Below, one piece after another: positions 34,648-45,400 of a DNA stretch of 64,000 bases. The notes under the pieces are model-generated. The model was not told the DNA's origin and searched no databases. It saw nothing but the letters and a program-made list of their open reading frames with translations. This DNA comes from Aegilops tauschii subsp. strangulata (lineage: Eukaryota > Streptophyta > Magnoliopsida > Poales > Poaceae). Every line of letters starts with the position of its first letter. Within the stretch, counting starts at the first letter, position 1. The stretch spans positions 379,603,633-379,667,632 of the forward strand of contig NC_053039.3 of assembly GCF_002575655.3 (NCBI RefSeq), in the 5' to 3' direction. A program made the position numbers and the translations under genes.

Positions 34648-35094
34648 TCGCGAGGTGAAGCCGGGGAGGCCGGATGTGGGGTGAGACGTGGGATTAACTG
34701 CACCCACTCCCCCCACGCCTCGCGATTATTACGCCCTAAAAGCGTGCCGAAACTGCCGCAAGGAGACGTGCGGGCGGTTTCGGGCTGCAGAGAATCCGCG
34801 CCTGGGCCCGGGCGTGGACGTGGCGGGCCCCCGCCCTGCGGTGACGTCCCGTCGCGCGCGTGGGCTGGCAGGCTTTCTGGCCGAGAGAGGCCACGTGGTT
34901 CACAGACGGCAAGTGGCCAGCCCGCGGCCCGGAGCACATACTGGCAAGCTCCTGCCCTCCGACTCCGGAGTTTTCGACCAAGGCGGCGCGCCTAACCAAA
35001 GCCGGCTCCCAGCTGCCGACTTGTCAAGATAGGAAGCTGATCGAGCTTCTCAACTCCTACCCAACCTCGAAGCCCAATCAGCTTCGGGGACTAC

Positions 35095-36265
35095 TGTCGG
35101 AGTAAATGGCCACGGGTAGCCTGACCGACTGTCCCTGGCTCTTCTAAAAAATTATCAGGCCTTTGGGCCTTCAAGCACTCCAAGCATTGGGCCACCTCCC
35201 CTGGCCGGCTACCTCTGAAGCCGGCTCGTGGAAGGCGGCCCGGCCTCAGCAACCTCCCCGCAGGACGACCACGGGATGGCCGACTCCAGGAAGGCGGCCT
35301 CGAAGAGCACCGACTCCAAGAAGCCGGCCAAGACCGCAACCACCAAAGCTACGCCTCATAACGGCTACAAGACGGGGTGTGGCCGCAGTGTGGCCCACTA
35401 CCCCCGAAACCCGAGGCAGGCATGGCCACAGGACGTCGTACGGGACGGCCATCTCCCGTCCGGCTCGGCACTGTAGCCATGCTAGCCTCGACGTCACCCA
35501 CAGCCGACGCCAGTACGGCCCACGGGTGGCGGGTCCCTTCAGCCAGAGAGAGACGCGGAGGCGGCCCGGCCTCCCCCAGTCGGCCAAGGGCGTAGCCGGC
35601 TCCCAGAAGTCGGCTACCCCCTCCCTCGAAGCAAGTGCCACATTAAGGAGATAAGACTAGGTAAGGCAGCAGTGAGAGCCCTCGAGGCGGCCCACTGTAG
35701 CCACGCTTACCTCAACGAAGCCCTCGTCATCAGGGGCGAGGCAACAGTAAGCAGCCACCGACAAGACCCTAGGCAGTGGGGCCGGCCTGTCGACCAAGAG
35801 GCCGGCAGCCGGCGGGACCCACCAGTCGGCGGGCCCCAACAGCCGGCGGAGAAGCCGGCGAGCATAGACACTGACGGCTGGGACCAGTGCCCAGCCGGAT
35901 TACAATTGTACCCCCGGGGGGTAGGCCTATATAAACCCCCCGGGGCACCCATGCAAAGGGTTAGCTTCTGAGCATAGCACACACACCATAGAGAGAGAGA
36001 GAAGCAAGAGCTAGCCTTGTTCTTCTTCTCCCTTGAACCCAACAGCTCTAGGAGCGATTGTAGCTACTTTTCCTGATCTAGTGATCATGCGGAGACCCCG
36101 CAGAGCAGGACTAGGGGTGTTATCTCCTCGGAGAGCCCCGAACCTGGGTAAGATCCGCCGGCGTGCATGTCTTCGCCTCATCCCGTTTCCAGGCACCGGC
36201 GACGTCTTATTGGCACCCACAATGATAAGCCACCCGTTGGCATATGTCGCACCTACCACCCGACA
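35095..36265 (+). mobile_element. 3' LTR of the Tat-lineage element
   Basis: It is preceded by GCTTCGGGGACTAC and matches the 5' LTR over its full length with about 2 percent difference. It ends CCCGACA before ATAATGG. Most differences from the 5' LTR that I see are transitions. Confidence 0.93.
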
Positions 36266-36505
36266 ATAATGGAGTTTAATTGTTAAACAATAGCAATTTT
36301 GTCTCATGCAAGAGCCTGGCTAGTACTCCAAGGAACCGCACCACGCGAGCGTTCGCAACTGCCACGTTCGGGTTGCGCTTGGCTCTTCGCCTCTTCGAGA
36401 AGACGAACAATGATGTTCTTCCTACTTCTACAGTATCGAATCCACTGCTGCATGTCCGTCCACCTCGTGCGGGAGGGATAGCGTGTAGCGAAAGCTTCTA
36501 CTTAC

Positions 36506-36582
36506 TGCTCCTGCCTTTGCGTCTATGACAGGTGGGCCCAACAGGTGGTTGGCCCTCCTGTCATGGAGCCAAAGGCAGGTGC
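36506..36582. repeat. Foldback element
   Basis: TCCTGCCTTTGCGTCTATGA, followed by CAGGTGGGCC, is mirrored by GGCCCTCCTGTCATGGAGCC and AAAGGCAGG, with a loop of about 12 bases. It resembles the hairpin at 18094-18188 in having GTGGGCC arms and a nearby TGCAGTTAAG word. Confidence 0.6.
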
Positions 36583-36679
36583 AGTTAAGGCACCGGAGCT
36601 CAGTCCGCGAGGGAGAGGGCGTTGTAGTAATCAAATTTCTCGGTCTTGTACGAGTTGACGCGTAACATCAAAGCACTGC

Positions 36680-36805
36680 ACTCGATATAAGTCTTTTTAC
36701 ACATTTAAAATGGACTACTTCGTATGTAGGAGTAGACATATTCTGCTTCGTATGTAGTCACTTGTTGCAATCTCTAAAAAGACTTATATTTGGAAATGGA
36801 GGGAG
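36680..36805. mobile_element. Stowaway-type MITE, left end eroded
   Basis: The right end GACTTATATTTGGAAATGGAGGGAG is followed by TA (quoted over 20 bases only as its parts: GACTTATATTTGG and AAATGGAGGGAG). The left side has the mirror GATATAAGTCTTTTTA but lacks the CTCCCTCC tip. Confidence 0.6.
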
Positions 36806-36929
36806 TACAACGCATGCATGCATGCCGTGACTTTCCTTTTGATACTTGCATGTGTTGATTTGATGCACCTTGCCAAATTTTGTCTATAAATTTAACTAAC
36901 CAAATTTTCATGCATGTCACAAAAAATTA

Positions 36930-37151
36930 CGGGGCTGTTTGGATTGTGACTATGTTTGTCTTATGTTGCCACATTATTTTTCCCACACTTGCCTAACCTG
37001 AGTTGCTCAAATTGTTAGACACACTTTGGCTTGCCTAAGGGAATCTTGCCACAATTTTTGTGTCTATGACATGCGGGGTTCACTGCTAATAAAAAATTCT
37101 TGTCTTAGGTGTGGCTTATAAAAAAGACTTATATTTAGGAATGGAGGGAGT
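36930..37151. mobile_element. MITE fragments
   Basis: GGGGCTGTTTGGATTG at about 36932 resembles a hAT/PIF MITE end, without a recognisable partner. GACTTATATTTAGGAATGG and AGGGAGTA at 37126-37153 is a lone Stowaway right end. Nothing coding is seen. Confidence 0.35.
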
Positions 37152-37442
37152 AGAAAATATAAATAATAATGCATGTTGGGGCAACCCACGTTTCCGCTAA
37201 TTTTAGCCGTGGGTTGTTCACAATTTTTACGAGGGGTTGGTTGTTCATTTAATGGAGGGACTTGTAGTACCAGACTTGAACGATACAAAGTGCGACCTGG
37301 CACACCGTAACACCACTTGGAACAAGCGGGTAGCTATCTCAAAAAACAATCAACAACTAAAAAACCCGCGACCTGGCATGTAGTAGTCCACAATTTTAAA
37401 CGATTGTTTTGATGGAGTGAAAAAGGAAAACTACCCCACTAC

Positions 37443-37451
37443 GTATATATA
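37443..37451 (+). promoter_or_regulatory. TATA box of a plus-strand transcription unit
   Basis: CGTATATATAGGC is followed by a leader with CT-rich and TCACACAC words and a GC-rich block (37590-37790). That ends in CTTCAG|GTATAT, a plausible first splice donor at 37798. Confidence 0.5.
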
Positions 37452-37961
37452 GGCCGGAGCCTCCGCGCTGGCTTGCTAGGGTTGCTCTATTCACACACTC
37501 ACATCCTCTCCAGATCTAAACAAGATAGGGGTAGTAACACTGTCTTTCTCCCTTCAAAAACACTGGCTTTCTATCCTCACCGCTGGTTACAGATCCGGAC
37601 GTATCCCCCTCCGCTGGTGAAGGGGAGGAGGGGCAGCGTTTAGGCCGTCGTCGACAGCGAGCGAGGAGACCCACTGCCGGCCGCACCGTTATCTCTGGCC
37701 GAGCACCGGCGCGGGAGGTCCTCCGATCCCTTCGTCGTTGCTTGTGGGCGGATCCGGCCTCCCGCCGCCCACCTATCCACATCCCGACGACCTTCAGGTA
37801 TATCTTCGTTCGAAACCGCCTTAGCTCTACCCCAGCTCACTACATCGCTGCATGTGCATCATTTTCTACCTCTCAGCCGCTCTCGATCGGATGGTCCAAC
37901 GTCACATTTTTTTTTCTTCTATTGTTAGAGGTAAAGCTACTTCATGGAGTCGAATCTTGTA

Positions 37962-38064
37962 CTCCCTTCGTCTGAAAATACTTGTCATTGAAATGGATGT
38001 GTCTAGATGTATTTTAGTTCTAGACACATCAATTTTGATGACAAGTAATTCCGAACGGAGGGAG
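37962..38064. mobile_element. Stowaway-type MITE
   Basis: This is a 103-bp element with CTCCCTTCGTCTGAAAATAC and its inverted right end ACAAGTAATTCCGAACGGAG plus GGAG, flanked by TA on both sides. It lies in the putative first intron of the plus-strand unit. Confidence 0.9.
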
Positions 38065-38114
38065 TACTTGGTTCAAACAAGAAATAAAGTGGGGGTGGGG
38101 GAATTTAGTATGTA

Positions 38115-38217
38115 CTCCCTCCGTTCAGAATTACTTGTCTTGGAAATGGATGTATCTAGATCTAAAATACATCTAGATACATCCATTTTTGCGACAAGTA
38201 ATTCTGAACGGAGGGAG
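38115..38217. mobile_element. Stowaway-type MITE, near-perfect hairpin
   Basis: It is 103 bp with CTCCCTCCGTTCAGAATTAC at the left and the mirror image at the right, flanked by TA. Almost the whole element can fold on itself (TGTATCTAGAT...ATCTAGATACA). It is the same family as the copy 51 bases to its left. Confidence 0.92.
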
Positions 38218-38529
38218 TACAGCGGACTTGGTACAAACAGGAAGGAAAGGGAGTGAAAGTAGTACAGACTGGTCATCCAACCGGTCTCTTGGTCGAAAAG
38301 GGAAATATAGGGGTAACGCTGTACACAGTGGTATGACCAGGACTAGATTTTCCATCCACACATAGGAGTACGTGGCTAGAATGAACAAAAATGGGACCAA
38401 CCCAGATATGTTTCTTGGATGTTTGTTTCTCGGGGCAACAAACTATGAATCACCACTTTATGCCCCTGTTTACGTACATGGTGCTGGACTGCTGGTGCAC
38501 CCACTGTCCCATGCCCTTATACCAAATAT

Positions 38530-39036
38530 TTAGGCTCCATTCGGAATAAAGGGGCAGAAACATAGGTCTTGATGAAAATAGAGGAATAGGAAAGGAATGT
38601 AGGTATAAAACTATGGAACAGCGAACCGGAGGAAACTCTCAAGAGAATGTGTTCGGATGGACTACGAAATGTACAAATTTGTTTTTTTAGAGTAGCATGC
38701 TTGGCAGTATGAGATGCTATTTGTTTATTCAGCTGCACAGTGACTACTCTTGTCCTCACCTCACGTACCACACATAGGTTGATTTTTTTATTCTGGCAAC
38801 ACAGCACATCAACCTGTCTAATGCACGGCAGCGAGCGCCTGCCTCCGGCTTCCGCCCAAAAAATGAGCAGCGCGTGGATGTTTCTAATCCTATGGAATCA
38901 GTACTACCAGACCAGCTTTCCTATGAAACACTATTCACCTTTCCCATGTTCCGAACGGTTGGAAGGGAAAGAATACCGTAGGAATTGTGTTCCTACGAAA
39001 ATCCTGCATCAAACCTGTGAACCGAACGCAGCCTTA
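38530..39036. mobile_element. MITE-like element with TAAGGCTGCGTTCGG-type ends
   Basis: TTAGGCTCCATTCGGAATAA at the left mirrors CCGAACGCAGCCTTA at the right. The interior has further CCTAT/ATAGG mirrors. No clean target duplication is seen, so the superfamily is left open (hAT-like ends). Confidence 0.5.
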
Positions 39037-41329
39037 GCTGTTCTTAATCTAATGTCCCTGGTAAAAATGAAGCCATGCCACTGTTATAAGCCATGACAAG
39101 TTTAGCAAATGTTTTTGCCTGTAATTGTTTGAGACTCTGACTATTTCCTCTGTGCCTTTTTGTGCAAACAGGGATATCCAATTCATCTGGTTGCTGTTGT
39201 GACCTTTTGGTGCACTGCACAAAACTCTTCTTAAAAGAAGTGACTTTTGTGTTGTTTAACTGGAATGTCAGAATGGAACAGTTGGTTCATTTTGGTGGAA
39301 CTGCACAAAGGGAGATCTGTGTTCCAATCCTCATCATCCATATTGGCGCCATAACCTTCCTTTAGGTAAGAATGATATTTAAAGCATGTGTTCATCTCTA
39401 TTTTCTGACTGCCATGAGAAAATAATGCTATTTTTTACTAGTACACTTGTACTCCCTCACTGACAAAACCAATTCTGAATGAGAAGGCCAATCATGTACT
39501 TGGTTTCACCAACCGGTGAGGAGAAAGAGAAACAGAGCATGAAGAGGAAAAAGAAGAAAAATAAACAGTGCCAAGGCGATCTTGCTGAAGCCAGAGGCCT
39601 CGGTCGAGGCCATTCAAGGGCTCCGGCAATGACTACCTTACATGTGAGACGATCCTCCAGGGAGCCCTTCCACTTCTGCTGTCTCACTTAATTAATTAGG
39701 AGTACTTAAGTGCCACTAATTTATTACTGCCTAATTTTCTTGTTGGAGTTAAACAAATCTTTAGTAGGACCCTATGCTGAATCATGTACGTGTGTATGTT
39801 TGTCTATGGAGGTGAATCATGTGGTGGAGCAGGGAGGGAATATTATTAGTGTCATGACATAATAGTGATGTTCTTTTGCATGTCAATTTATTGCCATTGG
39901 TTCAACGAGGCAATGTTTTGCGTATTGTCCATCATGAATTTGATGCTACTGTTTGAGTAATATGCTAATGTCTTCCTATCCTTTCTCACTAAGCTAATGA
40001 AGGTTTCACCTTGTTCCTACTTGTGCAAACAGAGATCATGTTGTGCCAATCATACATTTTAGTGGAACTACACAAGACAATACAATGAACTGTATCCCAG
40101 CCAGTGCTTTAACTCTGCTGGAAGTTCTTGATAATCTTTCGATATAATCTCAGCACTGGTAAACAAGAGTGATTTCAACCATACATTTGAAGTGCACAAA
40201 AATATATACTATTGTGTGATTCCAGTGAGTGCTTTATCATCTCTTATGGGACTACATGAATAAGCTTTTTTTCTCAGGTTGGTACGGGCCTAAGGCCTTC
40301 ATCCATATTAGTTTGCTGTCATCTCTATTTGTATCGTGCTACTGTCATGAGAAACTCCTTTATCTTTGCACATTAAAGTTTTGCAACCTATGATAAATGG
40401 CAATGCTTTGAGTGTGGATTTGAGCTAATTGGCACTGATTAAATAAACTAATACCTCTCTTTAAGCAAGACTACTATGTTGCTAACTTTACCCATTAAGA
40501 TAATGAGGGTGCTTCTGTTTGTTAGTGTATGTTTCATCAACTAGTCCCACTATTACAGTAATCTCACTCTCTCAATATATGTGCCAACAGGGATGCTCGA
40601 TTTTGGTGGAACTGCACAAAAACTTTGGGTGCTTCATTGCCTCGACAGCTTCCGTCCTTTCCTGTCAGTCGCTAATCTCCGCTTGCTTTCTTCCTTTGCT
40701 GTCAGTCGCTTGGCTTATCTCGGCTTCCAGTCAAAGGAAATAGTAATTGATATGCTACCTCACACAGGTTGGTACTGGTCTTTATCCTGATTATTGTGCC
40801 TGTCATATGTATTGGTAATTTGGTATTGTGCTACTGTTTGCCGATTTCATAAAGGAGTAATTTGGAGCCTGAACTCGCAGGCAAATCATTACATCGGGTG
40901 GTTTTAGTAGAACTGCACAAAATGATCAGATGGACAGGTACTTATGCTGCTGCTATGTACTCCAAAGTTCACTCAGACAAGCATCGATGTTGACAAGAAG
41001 TGCCTATATTCATTCGAGTATCAACCGACGTCAACCAATTGTCAAACTCCAAGTATTAGGAGAGTGAACGCCAAAAATATTGCTTGGTGCATAGCCCAGA
41101 AAAACGCAGTCCAGGCTTTGGTCCCAACTTGTGCCTTTTGGTTATCGGCACATATGATAGCGAACTATATGGCATGGAGTCTAAAGATTCCAGACAAGTT
41201 GGTTGACGCGTATATTCATCTGGCACTTATCAGTCTGCACGCCAAGGATGCTCCATTTCAGTTGAACTGCACAAAAAATTTGGGTGTTTCATTTTCTCAA
41301 CCGCCTCCTTTCTCGTCTGCAATGTAGAA

Positions 41330-42408
41330 TTTTGGCGAGATACAGGACCAAGATGAGCCAGTAAACTAGTTGGATGAAAGTAGTGGCCAAGTTGCTCAAA
41401 CCTCCCTCGGCACGAGGCCACTATTTGAGGATAAACCTACAAGCAAAGTTCAGATTGTCTGTGCTGCCTCTTATGTACTCGAAAGTTTACTCGTACAAGA
41501 ACTAACTTTAGCAAGAAGTACCTCCGATTGAACACCATTTACCAGTCTGTACCCTAGGTAATTAAAGTTCATCCATGGATCATATTGGCTGTGATCTCAA
41601 TCATTTGGATGCATAAACATACTGAACATGTGTATATCTGAATCTTTTTGTGAATTATGTATGAATATTGTCGTGTGATCTATCAATCATTTGGATGCAT
41701 AGATATGCTGAGCTTGTGTATATATGAATCTTTTGAGTTGTTGATAGTGAATGTTGGCTATGAATATGAACGTGTCCTGTGAACCTGAGTTTGATATGAA
41801 TCTTTACCTTTTCTGGTGTATTTGTGTGTGAACTTGTTAGTATGCCTACTGTGGGGTATAAAACGCAGGTCTCTTATAAAAGTAATGCTGTGTCCAATTT
41901 ATGTTTTCCCTTCTAACCACATTATATATATTTATATTATTACTATTATCGTATATTTTATAGAGACTTATATATACATTATAAAAACATCCCACGTGTT
42001 ATTAACTTATAAAAGTAAATGTTTAACGGAAGTTGGCAAGGAAAATCCTGGTTGTTTTTGACTCACAGGGAAGGAAAATCCTGGTGATTGCGTACAAAAG
42101 CTTGCGAAGATTTTAAGGACCAATTTAATAATAACGCGCTCATTTTTATTTTGAGCAATAACTCGCTAATTTCTTAATTATATATATATATATATATAAT
42201 GTGCCTCTCCGGTTTATTCTTTGATATTAATTGCTCCTTCTAACACAACATCATATATATAACGAGCCCACCTAATACGTGTATTTCAAGGAAGTGCAAA
42301 TGGGCTGGGTTTTCTTAGAAAATATAAATGGGCCTGAGTGACGCGAAATTATTTGTTCACCCAGCCCAGCAAATGGACTGTACATTCTAGAAAACATGGG
42401 TTAAATAT
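41330..42408. other. No gene seen
   Basis: This is AT-rich DNA. TCAATCATTTGGATGCATA and TGTGTATAT.TGAATCTTTT occur twice (about 41598/41686 and 41630/41715), a degenerate duplication of about 90 bp. A TA microsatellite lies at about 42179-42199. Confidence 0.5.
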
Positions 42409-45400
42409 ATGCCACATTTTTGCAGGCTGACATGTGGGCCAACAGGTCGAAGCCTACGCAGGGCGTTGTCAACTTGGTCAACAAATGATTGTGTCATCCA
42501 TAGCCATTGGAATTATATCCAACGGCCGGCATGCACCTTCAATCTCTCGTCTTCTTCCTCCAGCGTCGCCGGGACCGCCTGGTCTGGCCTCCGGCGGCTG
42601 GCGGCTCTGCTTAGCACACATCGCTGCGAAGCGCTACCCCACCGCCGGCCAGGCTATCCCTCCACCCCTCGACACCTCCTGTTATTCTCCACAGACTACA
42701 GCCCGACCCCGCAAAAGAACCAGTTATAACCCTTCTCCTCCTCTCAATCTGCGACTCCACTGCCGCGTTTTCCCATCTCTGAGTCATTCCCGTCCGGGGC
42801 CTCGCCGTCGTCCACCGCCTCGCTGCGTTCGGTGCGGCGTGGTCAACAAACGAGAGTCATCGGAAGAGGACTGTACGTCGAGAGCTTGACGGCTGGGACC
42901 CACGAGGTCCATGGTCGCACGCAAGGAAAGTTCCTCCTTATTAAGCTGAAAAAAAATGTTTCCTCCACCTGACAGCTGGGACCCACTGGCTGTATCTTTG
43001 CACGGAAGGAAGTGCCTCCTGGTTTTGCGAAAAAAATTATTCATCCCGTTGACAGCTGGGACCCATCAGATTTGGTGACTGACATGTGGGCCTACTAAGC
43101 GGACATGTACGCACGGCTTTGTCAACTTAATCAACAAATGATTCTAGCAGCTGGACCATTGGATGTTAATCCAACAGCCGTGCTCCTTCTTCAACCTCTG
43201 TTCTTGCTCCTGTCTCCCGTGGGCGGCACCGCGACTGTGCTGCCGCGCACCCGAACCAGTGAAGTTTCCCACTCCTCTCCATCTGCAACTCCACTGCTGC
43301 GTCTTCCCCATCTCCGGGTCGTTCCAGTCTGGGTGCGCTCGGCACGGTGTGGTCAACGTGGTCAACAACCGAGAGTCATCGGAAGATGACTGTACGTGAG
43401 AGGCTGACAGTGGGGACGCACCACGCCCATGGACGCATGCATGCAACGGAACGCGGCGAGGTCAACGCAGTCAAGGAATGACTTCCATCGGAAGTATACT
43501 GTACGTGGAGAGTCTCAGCTGGGTCCACGGCCGCAGCAAGTAAGTGCCTCCTTATTACGCGGAAAATAATGATTCCTCCAACTGACCGCAGGGACCCACT
43601 GGACGGGCCACCGTATTTTGTGAAAAAAACGTTTGCCCCCTGACTGCTGGGACCCACCTGACGGGCCACCGTATTTCGCGAAAAAAACGTTCCCCCCGCT
43701 GTCAGCTCGGACCCACCGGAAGTGCCTCCTTATTACGCACAAAAAAATGAATACTCCCCCGGCTAGCTGGGACCCACCTTGGTGGGAGGCTGACTTGTGG
43801 GCCTACTAAGTTGACGGGGACGAAGGGATTTGTCAACTTAGTCAATATGAACGATTATTGCTCCAGTGACCGTATGATGTCCATCCAACGGCCGTAGTGC
43901 TTCTTCAACCTCTGGTCTTCTTGCTCTAGCCGCCCAAAGCAGCGCCGGTCGTGCCGCATGCTCCTGCCTCCCGTGGCCAGCTGTGCTGCCACGGAGGCCT
44001 CACCGCCCCCTACTATTCCCACCACTGGCCAGGCCCTGCGGCGACGGTAGCCTCACACCGCAGCCGAACCAGTAAACCCTCGTACTCCTCTCCGCGCGGG
44101 CTTCCACTGCCGCGTCTTCCCCGGCTCCACGTCGTCCCCTTCCTAGGCCTCGCCGTCGTCCACCGCCGTGGTGCTCTCCGCGCGGCGTGGTCAACGTGGT
44201 CGAGGAACGACTTCCATCGGAAGAGTACTGTATGTGGAGAGGCTGACAGCTGGGTCCAGGGCCACAGCCCAGTTTTTTTTTTGTGATTTGCCAAGTAAGT
44301 CGCTTTGTCAGGCCTGTTGGGCTACAAATCTTTCAAGACGAGGAGAGCTTTCATTCGGCTGGCCGAGAAAATGGCCCATCAGTAATGAGAAATGGGTTGT
44401 ACATTTTTAAAACACATCAAACCGGCAATTAGTTTCAAATATCTTTTTTTCCTTTCGAGATTTTAAATTACATTAATTTTTATGCATGGAGAATTTGTTG
44501 GATTTTATATTGATATACATTTATTTTTAAAATCAGTTTGAATGTAAATCGAAATTTCGGGATTAAAAACAGTTCGGACCGCACCGAAATATGCAAAATT
44601 TCGTATAATTTTTTAACCGTGGCCACAATATGGGCTGTAATGCTAACAAAAAGAATATGGGCTCCAAAAAAACCTTAATAATTAGCAAATGGGCTGTAAA
44701 TTATTAGAAATAATGGCAGATGGGTTGTATGCTGTTTTCCACAGATTTGAGGCTTTCCTAAAAAAGGGTTGACGCACAAGAACTGACTGTTGGATGGCCA
44801 TCCAACGGCCGTCGTGCTTCTTCAATCTCTGCTCTTCCTGCTCCAGCCGCTCAAACAAGCGCCGGCGGGACTGCCTGCTCCCTCCTCCCCGCGGCCGGCT
44901 CTGCTGCCGCGCAGGCCTCACCGCCCCACCATACTCCTAATGCTGGCCTAGCCATCCCTCTACTCACCCACACCTTCTGTTATTCTCCGGTGACGGCAGA
45001 CGAACCAGTAAACCCTCGTACAGTCATACTCCCCTCCGCGTGGGAAACAACTGCCGAGTCTACCCTGCCTCCTTGTCATTCCCTTCCTAGGCCTCGCCGT
45101 CGTCCACCGCCCTGGTGCTCTCGGCGCGGCCTGGTCAACGTGATCAACGACCGACATGTATCTGAAGTGGACTGTACGTGGAGAGGCCGACAGTTGGGTC
45201 CACGGCCGCATGCAAGAAATGCCTCCTTTTTACGCGCAAAATAATGATTCCTCCACCTGACATTAGGGACCCACCGAAAGGGCCTCTGTATTTCGCGAAA
45301 AAAACGTTACCGCCGCTGACAGATCGGACCCACCAGCTATATCTTCGCACGCAAGGAAGTGCCTCCTTATTACGCACAAAAAAATGAATACTCCCCTTGC

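Larger units (their letters stand above)
22392..36265 (+). mobile_element. Tat-lineage Ty3/gypsy retrotransposon (13.9 kb), nested in the CACTA element
   Basis: Two near-identical LTRs (22392-23566 and 35095-36265) start TGTCGGAGTAAATGG and end C(C/T)(T/C)GACA. They flank a primer binding site, a decayed gag-pol, an antisense accessory gene and a CGGGGACTAC purine-rich junction before the 3' LTR. The pol order is protease, reverse transcriptase, RNase H, second RNase H, integrase, which with the antisense gene places it in the Tat lineage. The flanks AAAAT (22387-22391) and ATAAT (36266-36270) match at four of five bases, a plausible decayed target duplication. I count roughly 20-25 differences between the LTRs, about 2 percent, so insertion was fairly recent. 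Confidence 0.93.
37443..41326 (+). other. Putative plus-strand spliced unit with five repeated FGGTAQ exons
   Basis: After the promoter and leader, five blocks code for an H/D-F-(G/S)-(G/R/stop)-T-(A/T)-Q motif. These are VHFGGTAQREIC (39277), HFSGTTQDNTMN (about 40057), LDFGGTAQKLWVLH (about 40590), GGFSRTAQND (about 40899) and HFS-stop-TAQKIWVFH (about 41246). Three are preceded by matching acceptor contexts TGTGC(A/C)AACAG (39161, 40021, 40579). Block 1 is an open exon of 193 bp (39173-39365) ending at a strong AG|GTAAGAATG donor. CACAGGTTGGTAC(T/G)GG occurs in two places (about 40276, partial, and 40764). The blocks look like serial copies of one exon in a decaying gene. No known domain is recognised. 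Confidence 0.5.
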
